A DNA stretch of 60,038 bases from Aureispira sp964445645 (GTDB lineage Bacteria > Bacteroidota > Bacteroidia > Chitinophagales > Saprospiraceae), in assembly GCA_964445645.1 (NCBI GenBank), contig CAYULH010000015.1:1-60038 (forward strand), written 5' to 3'. The first letter of the stretch is position 1, and the number at the start of each line of letters is the position of its first letter. Of the stretch, positions 16,065 to 24,371 are shown piece by piece. The position numbers and the translations under genes were made by a program. The notes under the pieces are model-generated. The model did no database searches. It saw only the letters and a program-made list of their open reading frames with translations, and was not told where the DNA came from.

Positions 16065-16789
16065 GCAAAAACACTTTGCAAAATAGCAATGGAATTAAGC
16101 GTGCCAAAATTATCCAGATGATACTGGTAATAATACAACAAATCGCGCTGCAAACTTCTTCTATCTTCATTCGATAATTCCAATTGGGCACTAGTAAGCA
16201 CATCCAATTCCAAAAAAGCGGCCAGTAAGTGGGTATTGTGTGTCGAAAAATAATAATGATGCCCACTAGGAGCCTCGGCCAATATTCTGCCTATAGAATA
16301 ATCAAATACACTCTCGTCTGTCAGCTGCTCTATGCTAGGACTCAAGCCCAAATAAGTAGTAAAATGTGCCAAAAACCATATAGGATAGTTGGCAATTTGG
16401 GCTGTAGCCTGATCCAATTGCACATAGCACTGTTTCAGGAATTCAAATACTACAGGCTGTGGTTCTGGCTCCCGTAAGGTTTTTTGTACTACCTCGGTCA
16501 TAAACAGCCCAATGGCTCCATGCGCCACCTCAAAAGGAATGCGCTGATAAATATAGCTGGGCTTAATTTCTTTGATTCGATTCACATCCTTGTCCTCATG
16601 GTGGTACACCACCAAATCTACCAACGCCATGGGCTGCAACAAGGCCGGACTAATGCGACTGTTTTTTTTTCTTACCCCATTGATAATATAGGTTCGCAAG
16701 CCCAATTCATTGGTATAAGCATCACAAATAATGCTGGTTTCTGAATACTTAATGGCCTTGACAATAATGGCCTCTACTTTTTTGAGCAT
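16061..16789 (-). CDS. recO: DNA repair protein RecO
   Basis: The 242-residue protein starts with the RecO OB-fold (VEAIIVKAIKYSETSIICDAYT, GLRTYIINGVRKKNSRISPALLQPM) and continues into the helical domain, with the typical LFMTEVVQKTLREPEPQPVVFEFL region near 110. The zinc-finger cysteines of some RecO proteins are absent, as is usual in Bacteroidota. RecO works with RecR to load RecA on SSB-coated gaps and anneals complementary strands. It is convergent with the GbsR-type gene, sharing a TTAA in which both stop codons lie, and follows the DUF2442-HTH gene by 52 bp. Confidence 0.9.
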   Translation of the reverse strand: MLKKVEAIIVKAIKYSETSIICDAYTNELGLRTYIINGVRKKNSRISPALLQPMALVDLVVYHHEDKDVNRIKEIKPSYIYQRIPFEVAHGAIGLFMTEVVQKTLREPEPQPVVFEFLKQCYVQLDQATAQIANYPIWFLAHFTTYLGLSPSIEQLTDESVFDYSIGRILAEAPSGHHYYFSTHNTHLLAAFLELDVLTSAQLELSNEDRRSLQRDLLYYYQYHLDNFGTLNSIAILQSVFA

Positions 16790-16841
16790 TGGTTGGATGT
16801 TGAGAATTATGGTGTATTACACACAATATCATAGAGTCCAC

Positions 16842-17351
16842 TTATAAAATAGATATTTGAACACGTTTACCTAAACCTCCTTCAACAATTCTTACGAGTG
16901 TTAATAATTCAATCCCTGTTTTGTTATTTTCAATACGTGAAATATAATGTTTTGAGGTGCCACTTCTAGCAGCCAATTCTTCTTGTGTTAATCCCTGTTC
17001 TTTTCTAGACTGTTTAATCATCAAACCTATATCTATTTTTCTAGTCTCGTCCATTACACTGTTTTCGTACAATGTAATTGGGTCAATATCAAATGGATAA
17101 GAAACAACTTCTCCATCTTCATCTGTTGAATTAATAACAATATTCTCCCATACAAGCGTACCATCAATTAATTGGACTTGTTTAAACGCTTCCTCAGAAG
17201 TTAAAGCAAATTCAACGTCTCCTTCTTTGACATTCCAACGTTTTAACAAAGCCTTAAAATCAATAACCCTTGACTCTCCATTATTGAATAATGCGGTAAT
17301 TTTGCATCCTTTTATTTCATGAATTTTTATAATTCGCTTAACTGTTCTCAT
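16842..17351 (-). CDS. DUF2442-HTH fusion protein, probable antitoxin/autoregulator
   Basis: The 169-residue protein has two parts. Residues 1-90 resemble DUF2442 (ITALFNNGESRVIDFKALL, then VQLIDGTLVWENIVINSTDEDG). Residues 105-165 are an XRE-type helix-turn-helix (GLMIKQSRKEQGLTQEELAARSGTSKHYISRIENNKTGIEL). It lies 9 bp after the DUF4160 gene and is surely in the same transcript. DUF4160 and DUF2442 genes are often paired and have been proposed as toxin-antitoxin-like modules; the fused DNA-binding domain would let the partner repress its own promoter. The toxin-antitoxin role is inference. Confidence 0.8.
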   Translation of the reverse strand: MRTVKRIIKIHEIKGCKITALFNNGESRVIDFKALLKRWNVKEGDVEFALTSEEAFKQVQLIDGTLVWENIVINSTDEDGEVVSYPFDIDPITLYENSVMDETRKIDIGLMIKQSRKEQGLTQEELAARSGTSKHYISRIENNKTGIELLTLVRIVEGGLGKRVQISIL

Positions 17352-17360
17352 AATACTACA

Positions 17361-17594
17361 TTAACGATTGGGATTAAACTCTAGCCACTTTTTCATTAGA
17401 TAATCTTGTTTGGCAGAAGCCCAATCAATAACTTTTTTTCGTTGTTTCTTGGGAATAGAGCCTGTATACGTCTCTAAAGATTTTATCTCTATCAACTCTT
17501 CAAATTCTGCATACATTACATGAAAATGTGGTGGATTATGATCTCTTGAGTACATATAAATTTTGACAGAGTCAATTATCTTGATACAGGGCAT
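17361..17594 (-). CDS. DUF4160 family small protein, possible toxin partner
   Basis: The 77-residue protein carries the DUF4160 hallmark RDHNPPHFHVMYAEFEELI (about 17-35), followed by a short helical part with KKQRKKVIDWASAKQDYL and the end LEFNPNR. The HxHv motif is near-universal in the family, whose activity is unknown. It is the first gene of a two-gene unit with the DUF2442-HTH protein. A strong dyad and a promoter-like sequence lie 18-52 bp upstream. Confidence 0.82.
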   Translation of the reverse strand: MPCIKIIDSVKIYMYSRDHNPPHFHVMYAEFEELIEIKSLETYTGSIPKKQRKKVIDWASAKQDYLMKKWLEFNPNR

Positions 17595-17611
17595 TTTAAT
17601 CTATTAGATAC

Positions 17612-17646
17612 ATTATACAAAAAGTTGTCTAATTTTACAACTTTTT
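17612..17646 (-). promoter_or_regulatory. Dyad and promoter-like sequence before the DUF4160 gene
   Basis: AAAAAGTTGT (17619-17628) and ACAACTTTTT (17637-17646) form a perfect 10-bp dyad with an 8-nt centre. On the minus strand TTGTAA (plus 17635-17640), 17 bp and TATAAT (plus 17612-17617) look like a proteobacterial-type -35/-10 pair running through the dyad. It could be the autoregulated promoter of the module. Alternatively, because it also lies 27 bp after the TonB-receptor stop on the same strand, it may be that gene's terminator. Confidence 0.5.
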
Positions 17647-17672
17647 AAAGTTAAAACAATTGTTCTAATGCT

Positions 17673-20021
17673 CTAAAAAACATGACTATACTTCAAGGAG
17701 AAGCTTCGAGGCGCACCCATTTGGGCAGGGCGTGTGGCATATTCTTCATTCAAGATGTTTTGTATCACCAAATTAATGCGCTGTTTTTGATTAAAAGCAT
17801 AGCCCAAACGCCAATCCCAGAGCCAATAGCCCTGATTGTGAATGCTTCTAAACTCTCCCACCCCTTTGCTAATCAAATCAAACTCAAACAACAAATCAAT
17901 GCGGTGCATATAGCTGTTGTAATTGATGGCCGTACCTACCGTAAAACCCTTCCATTCGGTTTCCACATCAAATCGCAGGGTGTGCAAGCGACGATATTTG
18001 AGAATATCGGGATATTGGTCCCGCTCCACCCGCTTGGTAAAGGTAGAAAACATTTCTTGTGCAAAGGTACCATAATTGCGTAAGCGGCTGGTATCTGAAC
18101 TCAAATCCCCAGGGAAACTGTAGGTATAACCGCCCCACAAACGCAAAGGCACTTTGCCGATGCGAATTTCGCCCTGTGTCGAAATTTCCCACCCCCCAAT
18201 TCTGGCCTTGCTCACATTGACAAAACTAAACCCTGGCCCTTGTGGAAAGCTTCCGAGTGTAAACTCCACCATATTATCGTACTCCATCAGGAAAAAGGCC
18301 AAATCTACATACAACTTAAAGCGTTTGCCGCCCAACAAACGGCGATAAGCCAACTCTGCTGTCCAGCCTGTTTCGGCTTGCAAATCTGGATTGGGATAAA
18401 TGCCCACAAAAGTATTGGGAATGCGCTCGTTAAAATAGCGTTCGCCCATAGAGGGCAATCGAAAGCCTTGCCCAAAAGAAGCCCGAATAAAATCATTGGA
18501 ACTGGCCTCAAAGTTAAGCCCAGCACGCAAAATAGGCAGGGAACTCACCACACTGGTATCAAACACAAATCCTTCCCAACGCACCCCAACCGTAGCACTC
18601 AGCTTGTTCCAAAATTTCTTATCCACCTGTGCATACAAGGCCCCCGAACCTGCCGTAAACAATTCACGCTCCCAAAATTCGGCATCCGCATCCGCAAACA
18701 AAATACTATTGACATTCAAATACTGCCCCATAGTTCCTGCTGTCACAATCCAATCGCCCTTAAACGTGCGTTGAAATTGATATTCTAAACTCACAATATC
18801 TGCCTCTGAATCGGCTTGTTCTTGCAATTTGGAAATTCTAAACCAACGGCCTCGTAGATCGTGCTTGTTTTCTTTTTTATCAAAAATAGTAACATAAGGA
18901 TCGAGTGTGATCGAGTAATAGCGATCTCTAAAAATCTCACTCAAATTCTCATAGGCATTATCCGCCATATCTTTGGCCATAAAAAACACCCCATTCTCAT
19001 GGTACATCAAGTTACCGTTTAGACCAAAAGAAACACGCCCGTCGGCCTTGGGCGGACGAATACGAGTACTAAAATTAAAACGAAAACGTCGCTCGTCGGC
19101 TCCTTTGAAATAGCTATTTTGCAAGTGAAAATTGCCCCCCAAAACCAAGTCTACATTGGGGTGAATTTTCTCACGGTGGGCAAAATACAAGCCTGCAAAA
19201 CCCGGTTGTTTGGAACGCCCATCCACTTGGGGATTATACCAACCCATAGAATCCACTCTTGGTTGGTCAAAAATACCCGCATACATCGAAAAGGCCGTGT
19301 AGGCACGGTCTCCTTTGGGGTAAGCTGTTCGGAGATTTATCACCCCATTGAGTGCGCCCGAGCCATACAACACCGAAGCAGAACCCTTGATAATTTCGAT
19401 TTGTTGGGCATTCTCAATAGGCATAAAATTCCACTTAACATCACTCAATTCGGCCGATAACAAAGGTTGGCCATCTACCAAAAAAATCACACGGCTCCCC
19501 ACGCCATAGGCGTATCCTGCTCCTCCCCGAATGCTGATTTGACCATCTGTAATTTGAACACCCGAAGCTTTTTTTACAATTTCGTCCAAACTGGTCAGGT
19601 TGTTGTTTTCTATTTGTTGTTCGCCTATAACATCCACAGAAACGGTACTTTCCTCTAGTTTTTTCTCATATTTTCCATCGGTTACAATAACCGTAGTGGC
19701 CGTGAGACTAGCCAAGGGTAGTTCTACATCAATGGTGAGGCTAGAGGAATCACTGCTTGTTACTGAGCGTTCTGTAATGGCATAGCCTGTGTAACGAAAA
19801 ACAAGGGTGTCTGGGGCAGTGGCAATACTCATGGAGTAGTTGCCATCTATGTCCGTAACCGCTCCTTTATTGGGTTCACTTTTCAATTGTACGGTTACGC
19901 CAATTAAAGGTTCTTTGGATAAGGCATCTACAACGGTTCCGTTGACAGTTGTTTGAGCCCAAATACCAAGGGGTAACAACAAAAAAAGGAAAACCAGAAG
20001 GAGTTGATTTTTTATAGTCAT
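17673..20021 (-). CDS. TonB-dependent outer-membrane receptor
   Basis: The 782-residue protein has a signal peptide (about 1-22), a carboxypeptidase-regulatory-like beta-sandwich (about 25-105, VNGTVVDALSKEPLIGVTV and GAVTDIDGNYSM), a plug domain (about 120-235, SLDEIVKKASGVQI, ISIRGGAG, VDGQPLL, IEIIKGSASVLYGSGALNGVINLRT) and a 22-strand barrel ending in aromatic Phe. It takes up a ligand across the outer membrane using TonB energy. The single-plug form of normal length without a SusD partner argues for a siderophore, cobalamin or metal ligand rather than glycans, but the ligand is unknown. It is monocistronic. Confidence 0.92.
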   Translation of the reverse strand: MTIKNQLLLVFLFLLLPLGIWAQTTVNGTVVDALSKEPLIGVTVQLKSEPNKGAVTDIDGNYSMSIATAPDTLVFRYTGYAITERSVTSSDSSSLTIDVELPLASLTATTVIVTDGKYEKKLEESTVSVDVIGEQQIENNNLTSLDEIVKKASGVQITDGQISIRGGAGYAYGVGSRVIFLVDGQPLLSAELSDVKWNFMPIENAQQIEIIKGSASVLYGSGALNGVINLRTAYPKGDRAYTAFSMYAGIFDQPRVDSMGWYNPQVDGRSKQPGFAGLYFAHREKIHPNVDLVLGGNFHLQNSYFKGADERRFRFNFSTRIRPPKADGRVSFGLNGNLMYHENGVFFMAKDMADNAYENLSEIFRDRYYSITLDPYVTIFDKKENKHDLRGRWFRISKLQEQADSEADIVSLEYQFQRTFKGDWIVTAGTMGQYLNVNSILFADADAEFWERELFTAGSGALYAQVDKKFWNKLSATVGVRWEGFVFDTSVVSSLPILRAGLNFEASSNDFIRASFGQGFRLPSMGERYFNERIPNTFVGIYPNPDLQAETGWTAELAYRRLLGGKRFKLYVDLAFFLMEYDNMVEFTLGSFPQGPGFSFVNVSKARIGGWEISTQGEIRIGKVPLRLWGGYTYSFPGDLSSDTSRLRNYGTFAQEMFSTFTKRVERDQYPDILKYRRLHTLRFDVETEWKGFTVGTAINYNSYMHRIDLLFEFDLISKGVGEFRSIHNQGYWLWDWRLGYAFNQKQRINLVIQNILNEEYATRPAQMGAPRSFSLKYSHVF

Positions 20022-20172
20022 AACAGGTAGTATAAAATTGACACTGGTAACAATGCTAGAAACAGCAGTTGTTGAGTAAGAACTTACAAAAATAACTATT
20101 TTGTAGCATATTTTTAAAATAGGCGTTCTGCTCTACCCAAAAACATTTTAAACACTTTTTAATTCATTTAAC

Positions 20173-20658
20173 ATGCGTTTTATTACCGTGCTTCTACTCG
20201 GGTATTGTTTTGTAATAGCTCCAATACAAGCACAGCAAGCTCGTAGCAATAAGGCTTTGCCTAAAATCATCAATGCTGCTCAAAATTCAGATGCCTTAGA
20301 AGAATTGAGCAACCAATACCAAAGTTCTCTATTTTCGGCTTCTGATACCAATTTTGTTACTACTATTAATAATTGGAGGAGTTTCTTGCAATTGATGGAG
20401 GACTATTCAGAAACGATTGATTTTGATATACGAGGCGTAAAGGTGTGGATGAAAGTTTTTTGGGCCAAAGATGGTAATGTAGATCACATTGTTTATGTCT
20501 TGTCTGATCGTTCCATTAATATTGATGTGATAGAATGGGAGGCTTTTTTGCGCTCGTTTATACGCAATAACAAATTGCCCCTTAAGTATCGTCGAGGATT
20601 TGCTTATGATGGTCGGGTTATGTTTCCATTGTCTTACAAATTGCCTAGCAAAAAATAA
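20173..20658 (+). CDS. Secreted protein of unknown function
   Basis: The 161-residue protein has a signal peptide (about 1-20, ending IQAQQ) and a mature part with no family I recognise. Visible features are a helical stretch at about 30-75 and the central segment VKVWMKVFWAKDGNVDHIVYVLSDRS, followed by a basic C-terminus. The phrase pattern (a strand with KVFWAKDG, then HIVYVL) is like small TonB-carboxy-terminal-type or energy-transducing domains in Bacteroidota, but this is only an impression. It is divergent from the TonB-receptor gene, with 151 bp between. Confidence 0.6.
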   Translation: MRFITVLLLGYCFVIAPIQAQQARSNKALPKIINAAQNSDALEELSNQYQSSLFSASDTNFVTTINNWRSFLQLMEDYSETIDFDIRGVKVWMKVFWAKDGNVDHIVYVLSDRSINIDVIEWEAFLRSFIRNNKLPLKYRRGFAYDGRVMFPLSYKLPSKK

Positions 20659-20691
20659 AAAAAGCTATCCCAGAATGATTTGGGATAGCTT
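20650..20691 (-). terminator. Intrinsic terminator overlapping the end of the convergent gene
   Basis: AAGCTATCCCA (20662-20672) pairs perfectly with TGGGATAGCTT (20681-20691). Read on the minus strand it is followed by a T-rich run (plus-strand As from 20650), which ends the transcript of the lipoprotein gene at 20715-21359. The U-run lies inside the last codons and stop of the plus-strand gene. Confidence 0.85.
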
Positions 20692-20714
20692 CAACTAGTT
20701 AGCAGTTTGTTATT

Positions 20715-21359
20715 TTATTCTGTTGTTGTTTCGGCAATTTCTACACGACGTACAAGTTCCTTGCTGGTGCTTTCGTCCGTTAGTCGTAAAATGTAATCAC
20801 CGGGCTCTAGACTCGACACATTTAATGCTCTATAGTTATTGCCTTCAACAAGATTTAGTTTGTTATTGGCTACCTGTGCAAAATCTTCCTCATCATACAT
20901 GGTCAAGGTCAAGTCTTGCAGTTTAGAAGTTTGCAAATTAAAGAGCAAACGCCCATCTTCTACAGGAGCATCTGCTACAAAAAACTTAACATCCAATTGG
21001 CTTGCAGGACTTTCGGCAGCAATCAAAGCATTGAATATACTAGTAACCAACTCTGTAGCTTCTACATTGGCAAAATTTTCAGCTTTGGCTTCAATGGTTG
21101 TATTGCTAAATACTTCCAATGCCTTTGGAGGCACGCCTTCTGGAATCATATCCATAGAAAATTTAAATTGCCCAACAGTAGGCAATTGCCCTACTTGGTC
21201 GCCCACACTGGTTACTAGACGTTGTCTAAAAGGGCGTGTATCTTCCAATTCACGAGTTAAACTTGTATCTGGACAATTGCACTCTGGCTGACAAGCCGTA
21301 AATGCAAACAGTGCCATTGATAACAAATAAATTTTGATTATTGCCTGTGATGTTTTCAT
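20715..21359 (-). CDS. Lipoprotein with sorting-domain-like C-terminal beta-sandwich, copy 1
   Basis: From the ATG at 21359 the product is 214 residues. The lipobox is LFAFTAC with Cys23, and a cysteine-rich CQPECNC follows. The C-terminal half (about 125-205, MYDEEDFAQVANNKLNLVEGN, then YRALNVSSLEPGDYILRLTD) is clearly paralogous to the gene at 21665 and is laid out like a type A sorting domain, although the protein has a lipoprotein signal. A GTG seven codons upstream is a less likely start. I do not recognise a named family; an outer-membrane or periplasmic lipoprotein is inferred. Confidence 0.7.
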   Translation of the reverse strand: MKTSQAIIKIYLLSMALFAFTACQPECNCPDTSLTRELEDTRPFRQRLVTSVGDQVGQLPTVGQFKFSMDMIPEGVPPKALEVFSNTTIEAKAENFANVEATELVTSIFNALIAAESPASQLDVKFFVADAPVEDGRLLFNLQTSKLQDLTLTMYDEEDFAQVANNKLNLVEGNNYRALNVSSLEPGDYILRLTDESTSKELVRRVEIAETTTE

Positions 21360-21569
21360 GCGTGATTCTTTTTTAAACACTAATTAAAGATCCCATTCAG
21401 CGTCAGATTTGATTGGTCTGCTGCTCTGTGAGTTTTGATAATCAGGAATAGGGTACTCCAATGACCTAAGATTTTTCGTAAAGGTCAATTATTCATACTG
21501 TAAATTATCCTTATTTCTATTAAACGGGAACTTTGGGGAGATAGCTGGTCTGTTAGGTTTCGTTATGTA

Positions 21570-21609
21570 TAAAAATAAGGTAGCCCGTCTAATACATGGC
21601 TACCTTATT
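21570..21609 (-). terminator. Intrinsic terminator of the second lipoprotein gene
   Basis: AATAAGGTAGCC (21574-21585) pairs perfectly with GGCTACCTTATT (21598-21609) with a 12-nt loop, and the minus-strand reading continues into TTTTTATA. It lies 55 bp after the stop of the gene at 21665 and separates the two paralogues into different transcripts. Confidence 0.85.
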
Positions 21610-21664
21610 CTCTGTTGAGGGTCAACATTTAGTTTTCTTCTTCGTTGGGTTGATCTACCAAAGA

Positions 21665-22252
21665 TTAAAATTGATCTTCGTGTGCAATACTTACTGTACG
21701 AGCCAATTCCTTGCCCTGATCATCTTTTAGACGAAATAGGTAGTCTCCATCTTCTAAAGTAGAAACGTTTAGAGCTTTGTAGTTATTACCTTCATTTACA
21801 ACAAATGTATTGTTGGCGGCATAATTATAGCCTTCTTCATCAAACATTTCTAAAGTAATAGCTTTGTTATCTGGAGATTCGATAGAGAATACAAACATAC
21901 CATTTCCTACAGGCTCATCAGACATAGAGAAATTTACATCCAAGATTTGAGCTTCTTTTTCAGCAGTCATCAAAGACTCGCTTATACGCATCAATTTCAT
22001 AGCGTCAGCATCAGCAGCAGCAGCTTTTTGTAATTTAAAAGCTTCTAACTGATCTAAATCAACTTTTATGTCTTCGAGTGCAAAACGTGTGATGGCTTGT
22101 TGTCCACCTTTGTTACCACGGTTAGTTTTGAGATCCACCATTTTTTCTTGTGAGGCTACAGATGCAGCGTTTTCTTCATTATTATTAGAATCACAAGAAA
22201 TGGCCAAAAGGAGAACCATTGCAAGGGTTAAAAATTGTGAGACGGTTTTCAT
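21665..22252 (-). CDS. Lipoprotein with sorting-domain-like C-terminal beta-sandwich, copy 2
   Basis: The 195-residue product has a lipobox (LLLAISC, Cys20), an Asn/Glu-rich linker, a helical middle (about 60-105, many Ala) and a C-terminal domain (about 115-190, LEMFDEEGYNYAANNTF, EGNNYKALNVSTLEDGDYLFRL). That last domain aligns with the C-terminus of the upstream neighbour over some 70 residues. The YKALNVSTLEDGDYLFRLKD pattern recalls type IX sorting domains. Role unknown; anchoring to a membrane through the lipid is inferred. Confidence 0.7.
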   Translation of the reverse strand: MKTVSQFLTLAMVLLLAISCDSNNNEENAASVASQEKMVDLKTNRGNKGGQQAITRFALEDIKVDLDQLEAFKLQKAAAADADAMKLMRISESLMTAEKEAQILDVNFSMSDEPVGNGMFVFSIESPDNKAITLEMFDEEGYNYAANNTFVVNEGNNYKALNVSTLEDGDYLFRLKDDQGKELARTVSIAHEDQF

Positions 22253-22612
22253 AACTTATTATGTTTTATTTTTTTTCGGAGATTATTGCTTCTACTACTT
22301 TATCTCCATTTTTAACAATTTGTTACCGCTAAAGCGATTTTTTTTTCAAAAAATAGGCTTTTTTTTTCATTTACTATCAAAAAAGCACTTTTAAAAATGC
22401 TATTTCAGAAGAAAAAAAGCGCAATCAAGTTACAAATATACAAATACATCCTGCCTAAACAGCAAAACAAACATATATTATTTGGTATTTTTTTTACTAA
22501 ACAAATTATAGGAATAAAAGGCCAAAGAGCAGAAGTGCCAACTTTTGTGTATCTTTATGGACTTATTTTTATTAACAAAATCGTTTTGAGACGATTATAC
22601 TTTTAGTTATTT
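22253..22612. other. AT-rich gap without recognised content
   Basis: This divergent region between the lipoprotein gene (minus) and the DUF3467 gene (plus) is very AT-rich with homopolymer T and A runs. Promoters for both genes must lie here, but no full TTG-N19-TAnnTTTG match was seen. The short open frames in it (for example 22397-22606) have lysine/isoleucine-rich products typical of AT-rich non-coding DNA. Confidence 0.5.
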
Positions 22613-22933
22613 ATGCAAGAGCCTTCCAACAAACAAAATGAATTAAATATTGAGCTATCAGAAGAAATTGCTGACGGTATTTATACCAACTTGAGTATTA
22701 TCTCGCACTCTGATGCAGAATTTGTTTTGGACTTTATTCGAATTGTTCCAAATATCCCAAAGGCTAAGGTAAAATCTAGAATTATTATGTCACCACAACA
22801 GGCCAAACGTTTATTGCAAGCATTGGGTGATAACATCAGTCGTTATGAGTCCAGCCATGGAGTAATTCAAGATCCTCAAGCGCAGGGAATTCCTTTTCCA
22901 ATGAATTTTAACACGCCCAAAGGTCAAGCCTAA
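22613..22933 (+). CDS. DUF3467 domain-containing protein
   Basis: The 106-residue cytoplasmic protein matches the DUF3467 layout: LNIELSEEIADGIYTNLSIISHSDAEFVLDF (about 10-42) then the P-K-AKVKSRIIMSPQQAKRLLQAL segment (about 48-75), and a disordered Pro/Gln-rich tail. DUF3467 is widespread in Bacteroidota and other phyla, often a stand-alone small gene; its function is unknown. It is followed by a 13-bp hairpin at 22950. Confidence 0.85.
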   Translation: MQEPSNKQNELNIELSEEIADGIYTNLSIISHSDAEFVLDFIRIVPNIPKAKVKSRIIMSPQQAKRLLQALGDNISRYESSHGVIQDPQAQGIPFPMNFNTPKGQA

Positions 22934-22949
22934 GGGGTATACTATAAAC

Positions 22950-22984
22950 AATGGTGTACTATTCTACAATTATAGTACACCATT
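22950..22984. terminator. Bidirectional terminator-like hairpin
   Basis: AATGGTGTACTAT (22950-22962) and ATAGTACACCATT (22972-22984) make a perfect 13-bp stem with a 9-nt loop between the convergent DUF3467 and ion-channel genes. The U-run on the plus strand is short (TTTCC), so efficiency in either direction is uncertain. Confidence 0.65.
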
Positions 22985-23014
22985 TCCTATTAAGTTGATA
23001 AGAATAAAGCTAGT

Positions 23015-23947
23015 TTATTCTTCTTTTTTCTCTTCTGATTCTTCCGCTTTTTGTTGCTCTTTCTTTTCTTTAAATAATTCTTCTTCCTCTCTGCGAGCAT
23101 CCAATACCAACTGGAAGTTATTAACAATAGCCCCTACTACCAAGTTGACCAGCAAATAAGCCGCAATGACCATCCATGAAACATGATAAATAGTGACTAC
23201 CAGATTAGAAGTTTTGGGGACAGTGTTCAATTCGTCGCGTGCAATTTCACCAGTTGGGAGCTTTCTTTTCTTGCCAATTGTATGTTCATTGGTCAATAGA
23301 TTATACCTCAAATCCGTCCAGTCCTCTCCTGTCAGAATTCTAAACAAAGTAAAAAATGCCTCGCCCAAGCTCCCATAAGGGTCAGGGTTGCTAATGGTCA
23401 ACTCTAAATGCTCTGAATTGTTGTAATCTTTGTTCTTAAACAAAGTTACCCCCATAATAGCATAGACATACATGACCAATAAAAACAAGACAGCAATGTA
23501 AGAAAGGGACTTAATGGACTTGAGTAAAACGCCTATAAGCACTCGCAATTCTTCAATAGCTCGAATAGAACGCGTCAACTGCACAATACGCAAAACTCGG
23601 AGTGTGGCAAAAACTGAGTTTTGTTGATCGTCCATGTGCGTAAAAAGAATACCAGCTACTTCGGGTATAATTCCAATGACAAGAATAAAAACATCAAACC
23701 AGTTCCATCTATCAGCAAAATACTCCCGTGTGCTTGTGCGTCCATGCCAACGCAAAATCACTTCTATAAAAAAGACAAATAATATACAGAGTTGAAAGAT
23801 CTGTATATAGTGAGGTACATTATTGTATGTTTGTACACCTATCAACAGACCATTGAGCACAATCAGACCTAATATGGTCATATTGAACCAAGTGCTGTTG
23901 ATTATTTTTCGTGCTTTGAGTCGAGTTGGAGCGTCTAACGTGCTCAT
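23015..23947 (-). CDS. Voltage-gated cation channel, single 6-TM domain
   Basis: From the ATG at 23947 the product is 310 residues. S1-S4 lie in about 20-135, with S4 carrying spaced arginines (LRVLRIVQLTRSIRAIEELRV). S5 is at about 145-172 and S6 at about 250-280, followed by an Arg/Glu/Lys-rich cytoplasmic coil to the end. The pore loop reads FRILTGEDWTDLRY (filter Glu about 208), closer to domain II of animal calcium channels than to the TLESW of NaChBac. A polar insert of about 30 residues separates the filter from S6. It is likely a tetrameric channel in the inner membrane. A GTG eight codons upstream is a less likely start. Confidence 0.88.
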   Translation of the reverse strand: MSTLDAPTRLKARKIINSTWFNMTILGLIVLNGLLIGVQTYNNVPHYIQIFQLCILFVFFIEVILRWHGRTSTREYFADRWNWFDVFILVIGIIPEVAGILFTHMDDQQNSVFATLRVLRIVQLTRSIRAIEELRVLIGVLLKSIKSLSYIAVLFLLVMYVYAIMGVTLFKNKDYNNSEHLELTISNPDPYGSLGEAFFTLFRILTGEDWTDLRYNLLTNEHTIGKKRKLPTGEIARDELNTVPKTSNLVVTIYHVSWMVIAAYLLVNLVVGAIVNNFQLVLDARREEEELFKEKKEQQKAEESEEKKEE

Positions 23948-24371
23948 AGTTAGTCTAGTATTGTTTTTCACAAGAGTTGATCTAACTCTGCATAAACGTG
24001 GATATTGGTCAAGGTTTAATAAACATTAAATTTGTTTAAAGATAAGATTACTTACTTAAACAAATTTAGGAGATAGGTCGTTCTTTGGTCAAAAGGCTCA
24101 AATATTATACAAACTAGCTTGTAATTTTTCACTTTTTATAACAAAAACAAAAAATATTGCATCCAATTGGCGATTAGTTGATTAAAACAGACATCACATA
24201 TCTATAAAAAACTAAAAATCAAATGAATAGAGCATTCCTAATTAGTAGTATTTACAAAAACCGATTTATTATAATTTCTAAGAAATTAAGATAGTACTAT
24301 CCTTCTTAATTCCAAGAAAAAAAGCCTCTTTTTCTCAAAAGTTATTTAAAGCCCTGTGTGGCGTACACTTT
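23948..24371. other. Non-coding gap with two dyads
   Basis: AAATTTGTTTAA (24028-24039) and TTAAACAAATTT (24056-24067) form a 12-bp inverted repeat with a 16-nt loop, 81 bp upstream of the channel gene start. A second structure, AATTAAG (24284-24290) against CTTAATT (24305-24311) around the palindrome GATAGTACTATC, and an A/T-rich stem near 24313-24340 (AGAAAAAG against CTTTTTTTCT on the minus strand), may end the polysaccharide operon. No gene is visible. Confidence 0.45.

Noticed and set aside
18240..18788. 182-codon plus-strand frame within the TonB-receptor gene
   Set aside because: It is antisense to a complete barrel-coding sequence with strong family motifs and has no features of its own.
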